The notes under the pieces are model-generated. The model was not told the DNA's origin, made no database searches, and was given only the letters and a program-made list of their open reading frames with translations. Positions 58,495 to 64,000 of a stretch of 64,000 bases of DNA are shown here, piece after piece (position 1 is the stretch's first letter; every line of letters begins with the position of its first letter). Both the position numbers and the translations under genes were made by a program. The stretch comes from Petrosia ficiformis (Eukaryota > Porifera > Demospongiae > Haplosclerida > Petrosiidae). The DNA lies in contig OX345636.1 in NCBI GenBank assembly GCA_947044365.1, positions 14,358,615 to 14,422,614 of the forward strand, read 5' to 3'.

Positions 58495-61240
58495 TTGGCG
58501 CAGTGGGTAGGATGTCTCGACCATTGGTACTTCCAGAAGTTTTTAGTGGTGAAGCTAGCTGGGATCAGTGGATTTTCCATTTTGAAAACGTTGCCAAAGT
58601 TAATGGTTGGGATGATACTGCTTGTCTGCACTGGCTGAAAGTGCGGCTGACTGGCAGGGCTCAGACAGCTTTCCAGAGACTTTCAGAGGAAATCGCCGGA
58701 GACTACAAAAAAAGCAAAAGAAGCTCTCCAAGAAAGATTTGAGCCCAGCAGTCGAAAGGAGAGATACCAAGCTCAGTTCCAGACAAGACGAAAACGAAAA
58801 GAAGAGTGGGCTGACTTCGCAGAAGACCTTAGAACACTTGTTGACAAAGCGTATCCAGATTTCCAAGACAATGCCAAGGAACAATTGGCTCTGAACCACT
58901 TCATCAACCAGATTGAAAACATCCAAATTGCATTCAGTGTAAAACAGAAAAGACCAAAAAACTTGGATGAAGTGGTGAGTGCAACTTTAGAGATGGAGTC
59001 CTATCTTTCTGCTAGGACTGTCAGAGTGACAGATTTAAAAAGTTCAGAAGAAGAGGACCACAGCAAGATAGTGGGAGCTATTGCTTCTACAAATGAGATG
59101 ATGGGTCAGCTATTGACAAGGATACAGAAGCTGGAGGAAAAAATTACGGCTCCTTCCCAACCCCTGCAGAATTCTAGCTTCCTTCATCATCAATATCCAC
59201 AGACAGCTAGAAGAAGACCTGCCAGTTCCAGCCACCAGCTAGTCTGATGCAGGGAAACGAGAAACCTCCAGCGAGCGATGTGTGAGTCGATCGTCTGGAG
59301 GGCTACAAATACAAAAGACTCGATATTTTTATTTCATCTGTTCCTACAGTCCCTGCTGACGCATATTACGTATCAGCTACAGTTAGTCAATTCAATGTCC
59401 AATTCCTCATTGCTGACGCATATTACGTATCAGCTACAGTTAGTCAATTCAATGTCCAATTCCTCATTGATACTGGCTCTCCAGTCACGTTGCTGAGTAG
59501 TGAAATCTGGAAAAAACTGTCCTTGTCTTCCTCCCAGACATTGGAAACTTGGTGTGGTCAGAGCTTGGTGGGAGTTGATGGCTCACCCCTCAACACAGTA
59601 GGACATACTACTTTAGCTCTGACACTCAATGAGGTAAATTATACTGCTCACTTTATTGTGGTTGATATGACTACTATATTGGTTGCTAGAGCAGTTGTTG
59701 ATCCACACCGTGGTTATTTCCCTGTTCGTCTTAACTTTGGAGATGAAACCGTTACACTTCATGAAAATACAAAATTGGGGAGCCTTCAAACAGCAGATAT
59801 TCGAGTTTCCACATTGGCTCTAAAACAGGGAGAGAGACCTACACTCAAAGCTCTATCAGATGAGAAATATCATACCTTGCAGCAGCTCGTGAATAGATCA
59901 GCAGATCAGCAGACCATCTATCTGCAGAAGAAAAACAAATGTTGCTCGCCTTTCTTGGGCAATATGCAGATTGTTTTGCTTTTCCTGGAGATGACCTTGG
60001 ACGGACATCGAAGCTGAGACATACCATCAATACCGGCAACAATTCTCCAGTTCGTCAACCCATTCGTCGCCTTCCACCAATACGGAGGAAAGAAGTTCAA
60101 ACTCTTATTGATAATATGTTGGCAAAAGGGATAATACAAGAATCCTGCAGTCCATGGGGATCCCCCATCGTGCTGGTTATGAAAAAAGATGATACAACCA
60201 GATTTTGTGTTGACTATTGGGAAAGTTAACACACTTACCCAAAAGGATGCCTATCCCTTGCCTAGAATAGATGAAACACTGGATGCTCTCTCAGGATCTC
60301 AGCTATTCTCAACACTTGATCTAGCCTCTGGGTATTGGCAAGTGGAAGTTGAAAAGAACGACAGACCCAAAACAGCATTTTGCACTACAGAGGGTTTGTT
60401 CGAATTCCAAGTAATGCCTTTTGGGCTATGCAATGCGCCGGCCACATTTCAAAAGCTCATGAACTTGATACTTTCTGGTCTGCAGTGGAACTGTTGTCTC
60501 GTATATTTAGATGACATTATTGTTCATGGAAATAACTTTCAAGAACACCTCCATAACCTTGATCTAGTGTTCAGTCGCATCCAAGAAGCTGGGTTAAAGA
60601 TCAAACCTACTAAATGTGCCTTTCTGAAAGAGAAAGTCAAGTATCTTGGACACATTGTCTCGAAAGAAGGAGTAGCTGCAGACCCGGAAAAAACAGCCAA
60701 AGTGAAGACATGGCCTGTACCATCTTCTGTGAAAGAGGTCCAACAGTTCCTCGGGAAGTTGACAGAAAAGAATTCATCATTTTATAGACAAAAGAATGTC
60801 AACAGTCCTTTGAAACCCTGCGTGAGCAGCTGTCCAGCCCCCCAGTCCTGTGTTATCCAAATTTTGAGGAGTCATTTATTTTGGACACAGATGCTAGTAA
60901 TGATGGAATAGGAGCTGTCCTGTCCCAGTGTGATGCTGAGGGAAAAGAACATGTTGTGGCATATGCTAGCCGTCTACTCTCCAACGAAATTACTGTGTCA
61001 CAAGAAGGGAATTATTAGCTGTGGTTACTTTTTTGTCTCATTTTCGCCCCTATTTATTATGTCCGAATTTTACTCTCAGAACTGATCATGGAGCAATCGT
61101 CTGGCTACTAAATTTCAAGGACCCTCTTGGACAATTAGCACGTTGGTTGGAGAAAATTCCAATTGAATCGCATGTATGTCGCTTGATATGTGTACAACTT
61201 TGTGTTATCTCTCTGTTCATATTATAGCAGCTTGGACAAC
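58495..61240 (+). pseudogene. truncated Ty3/gypsy LTR retrotransposon (gag, protease, RT, RNase H)
   Basis: Gag-like frames run from 58512 to about 59247 with one frame change. An aspartic protease motif (FLIDTGSPVTLLS) starts in 59460-60017. RT follows in two frames, with CSPWGSPIVLVMKKDD, FSTLDLASGYWQVEV, VMPFGLCNAPATFQ and the catalytic YLDDII. RNase H follows with ILDTDASNDGIGAVLSQ near 60885 and LRTDHGA near 61077. Several frame changes break the polyprotein, including ones near 59940, 60225 and 60760. The sequence stops inside RNase H, so integrase and the 3' LTR are missing. No zinc knuckle was seen in gag. The copy is dead and lies between the Roco gene and the next gene, on the opposite strand. 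Confidence 0.8.
59355..59468 (+). repeat. 57-bp in-frame tandem duplication in the gypsy protease region
   Basis: gctgacgcatattacgtatc starts at 59355 and again at 59412. The 57-bp units are identical, so the duplication is recent. 57 bp is 19 codons, so it does not shift the frame. Confidence 0.9.
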
Positions 61241-61304
61241 TCCTCAACATAACACAAACGGAGAAATCACTTATTAGCACATGTATGTCATGGATACATT
61301 CATA

Positions 61305-61456
61305 CATATGTACATACATACATATACGCTTACATGCGTACATGTACACTTACATATATACATACATCATACATACTTACATACAATTGCATAGGGTCGT
61401 TTAGAGTGTAAGTGTACATGTACGCATGTAAGCGTATATGTATGTATGTACATATG
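61305..61456. repeat. perfect 50-bp inverted repeat with 52-bp spacer
   Basis: 61305-61354 (catatgtacatacatacata...acacttaca) is the exact inverse of 61407-61456. The arms are TACA-rich but include the unique core cgcttacatgcgtacatgta. Confidence 0.9.
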
Positions 61457-61459
61457 TGG

Positions 61460-62660
61460 TTGGGTGGTGCTTTCATTAATTAAGTAATTTCAGTAAGTTG
61501 AGAAAGTTAAATTTATACCTGTATTCAGTTGCAATGAAGGCTTTGAGATGCTAAGTCATACGTCGTAATCAGTATAGATAATCTATGGTGGGTGTGGTTG
61601 GAATATTTATAATTATTATTAAAGTTGGTTCATTTTTTAAATGGTCCCAGGTTGCAAAACTGTAAGTAATATATGATGTATTACTGAATATTTAATTATC
61701 ATTTAAAATTAGTTTTAATGAAGATTTAGCACACTACGGAGTGTAGAATGTGCGTAGTACAAAAACGAAAAGTAAACGTTTCAGTGACTGTAGTTTTGTA
61801 TACTGTATATCCTTAAAGAAACGCTAGGGGATTTATTTCTCATCTGAACGTGCGTACCCACAGGACCGGTGTTTATTTGAGGTAGATGTTTATTCATGAG
61901 AGGCTTTTCTTAAGCATATACAGTATATGATATTGGATTGCTCCATTTGCAGTAAACAGCTCAACCCATATGTGTACTCAATGTTTATACATGCTACCAG
62001 GACACAAAACATATCAAATATTTATCACCTTGTTCTTCCACACTTTGACAAAATGGCTTCTCTTTCATATATTCTTGTTGGTTCAACTGCATGAAAATAA
62101 AATTAATCATAATAGTCAAGTGCAATATAGCGAACATTTGGAGCAGTATTTGTATGTATCACAGAGCAACCCTTATGATTGTTTCCCATGTGATCAAACT
62201 GTATAATGATTTATTATGCTTGCGTCACAGTATATAAAGTTGTGGACATTCTGTGGGGTTGGTAAATTAATGGGCATGGTGTGATATTAAACAGCACCAA
62301 AAAGGATGTTATAGCCTATAGTATAATACAGTATAGTCTAAACGTTTGTGGGGACAAAATTTTGGTATTATTCACAGTTAAGCTGCAAAGGTGAATTCTT
62401 TTATACCATAAATAATTTCAAATTTATCACAGAATGCACACAACCACAAGAGTTTTAATTTTAACTTTTATTGATCTTAATAAAATTAATTTGAGTTAAA
62501 CAGCACTTTATAAGTAGAAAAAACTACAAAACCAGAAGCAGATTCAATGTCAAATGCCATACAGAGCAAGAAACATAATATCGGTAAATGACACTTGTCT
62601 CAATTCATATTTAGTTATATATATGAGAACTACTATGTCAGAATACTGTGTTATAATCAT
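61460..62660. other. intergenic stretch without a gene
   Basis: It holds the short TA-MITE (61803-61923) and, at 62215-62285, a fragment of the STPR-element 5' block (gcttgcgtcacag, ttaatgggcatgg). Nothing else was recognised. Confidence 0.55.
61803..61923. mobile_element. 121-bp MITE with TA target duplication
   Basis: Ends ctgtatatccttaaagaaac and ttcttaagcatatacag are inverse and related to those of 55308-55819. TA on both sides. Confidence 0.65.
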
Positions 62661-62667
62661 GCGATTG

Positions 62668-63396
62668 TTATTTAATATCTGCATGATCACTAAAAACTCT
62701 AACCTTGTCTTCTGCTTCTCTCTTGATGATTAAAAATCCTCCAATGGCAACAGAAAGTACTTTGTCTCTTCTCAAATCCTCTTCGTTATCCTTTACTAGT
62801 TTTGTCAGCTCTTCACAAAGATGAGAGGGAGCATAGCAGATCACGATAATGGAATTCCCTTCATTCACCACCTTCACCATTACATGTCTAGCTTTGTCAT
62901 GAAAAGCTTTTCTGAGTAAGCTTTGTATATCACTCAGTGTTGTCTCATCTCCTTCCCATTCCAAAACAAATTTTACTTCCTCTAGATCTGATCTCTGAAG
63001 ATTTTTATGGGAATGCTCCATAAAATCCTGACCATATATATGTTGGGTTTTGATCTTCTGACAGAACTTATCAATTGATTTGTCAAATTTCGTGATGAGG
63101 TCTATTGCATCTTGTAGGCTATATCGTTTGGCAACAGCTTCAAGAAGTTTTGTGTTCGTCAAAGATGTGTAATCACAGACCACTCTCATTGTATCGTTAA
63201 GCGATTTTGTAGCTTTGGCATCCTTCCTTAACTCTGGGTAAAGACTCAGAAAAAATTTGAAGTCATCTAGAGAGACAGGTTTATGTTTAAGAATCTCAGT
63301 TACTTTACTGATAAGTATACGAAGTTCTCCCCTCTTTTCTTCAAACTCAGGATGATACTTCTCAGATATCTTGTAACGGCCTACACTATCATCTTG
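62668..63396 (-). CDS. last exon of an unidentified gene (242 residues plus stop), continues to the right
   Basis: Minus strand, open from an acceptor (tataatatag) before 63396 to the stop at 62668. Two modules are visible. The first is helical: DDFKFFLSLYPELRKDAKAT, MRVVCDYTSLTNTKLLEAVA, FDKSIDKFCQ. The second is an alpha/beta module: FVLEWEGDETTLSDIQSLLR, VNEGNSIIVICYAPSHL, VLSVAIGGFLIIKRE. Its pattern (hydrophobic strand, EGNSIIV strand, helices, short final strand) recalls the end of the N-terminal module of the Roco gene (AASPGSLLLVFCY). Such modules accompany death, Roco or NACHT domains in sponge proteins, but no named domain is claimed. A possible upstream exon in phase 0 is at 63944-64000+ (TLKLKPKTKHRIRQYYQLL before GTGAGT). 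Confidence 0.6.
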   Translation of the reverse strand, partial: QDDSVGRYKISEKYHPEFEEKRGELRILISKVTEILKHKPVSLDDFKFFLSLYPELRKDAKATKSLNDTMRVVCDYTSLTNTKLLEAVAKRYSLQDAIDLITKFDKSIDKFCQKIKTQHIYGQDFMEHSHKNLQRSDLEEVKFVLEWEGDETTLSDIQSLLRKAFHDKARHVMVKVVNEGNSIIVICYAPSHLCEELTKLVKDNEEDLRRDKVLSVAIGGFLIIKREAEDKVRVFSDHADIK

Positions 63397-63766
63397 CTAT
63401 ATTATAAATGTGGTAGGAACAAAGTAATAAATTACAGAAGATGAATTTGTTACAATAACATCCCATTACCACAACTACTTCAGACAATTAATCTTTTTTT
63501 TACAAAAATGAACTTATTATATTACATTGTTGATAATGTAATAAGGTAATAATTATGATGTTTGAAATATTATGGCCTGAAGAATTTTCATGAACAAAAC
63601 ACCAGATTTACATTATTCGAAATAACATCTAACAAATGGCCATTATCCGGACATTTCGCCTCTTCGTACAGACAAAATTGCATTTGACTGAACAAAATTT
63701 CTGATTAGTCATAACCATAATACAAAAAATAGGTACAGTAACCTCACAGTGAGGTTAATTACAAGA

Positions 63767-63830
63767 GCAGTCATGGCCAAGTGGATATCTCAGAAGCCTT
63801 AAATGGGCACAATGTGGGTTCAAGAAACTT
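63767..63830 (+). tRNA. degenerate tRNA-Ser-like sequence
   Basis: gcagtcatggccaagtggat matches the 5' part of tRNA-Ser (GTCATGGCCGAGTGG). A later gtgggttcaag recalls the B box. The rest does not fold. It is probably a SINE or pseudogene fragment. Confidence 0.3.
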
Positions 63831-64000
63831 GTTTTTTTTTTCCTTCAACCAAATTCACAACTTGCTGATCAAATATAATTTTGTCCAAATGTTTCTGCTT
63901 GACACTTTCAAAAACTATTTCAAGAACTGGATTTATAACTCACTAGCAGTTGATAGTATTGCCTTATTCTGTGCTTTGTCTTTGGCTTCAATTTTAAAGT

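Overview
The window is eukaryotic: AT-rich, intron-rich, with GT/AG-bounded exons, dense microsatellites and many transposon remnants. The proteins (expanded GABA-B-like class C receptors, a Roco-type GTPase joined to ankyrin repeats, a beta-helix/multi-membrane-span family) and the genome texture suggest a non-bilaterian animal, most likely a demosponge. That placement is inference from content. All protein-coding genes of the host lie on the minus strand.

Layout from left to right. (1) 552-7609: the first four coding exons of a GABA-B-like receptor gene (gene A), running off the left edge. (2) 7.7-13.8 kb: intergenic DNA with STPR-repeat, Helitron-like nonautonomous elements and perfect foldback palindromes. 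(3) 13828-36429: a complete second GABA-B-like receptor gene (gene B), reconstructed as 16 exons encoding 836 residues. Its introns hold two Penelope-like retroelements (one with paired pLTRs carrying hammerhead-like motifs), a LINE 3' end, a tRNA-derived SINE, satellites and foldback elements. Genes A and B are tandem duplicates: coding exon sizes match and intron sequence and the TATA region are also shared. (4) 36.6-42.9 kb: tandem repeats and decayed pieces of a beta-helix/multi-span membrane protein family and of a death-domain-like exon. (5) 45716-56808: a Roco-type GTPase gene whose COR region is followed, through a 35-bp linker exon, by six ankyrin repeats, each in its own 99-bp phase-0 exon. 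A 40-residue tandem repeat sits inside its GTPase domain. (6) 57-61.3 kb: hAT-like remnants and a truncated Ty3/gypsy LTR retrotransposon (+ strand). (7) 62668-64000: the last exon(s) of another minus-strand gene entering from the right.

The most notable unit is the Roco-ankyrin gene. It has a coding minisatellite between switch I and the G3 motif, an array of exon+intron units that grew by tandem duplication, and a possible alternative last exon that would give an ankyrin-free isoform. Genes A and B look like recently duplicated orphan chemoreceptor-type GPCRs. No experimental or database evidence was available; exon models come from reading splice signals, phase and family resemblance by eye.
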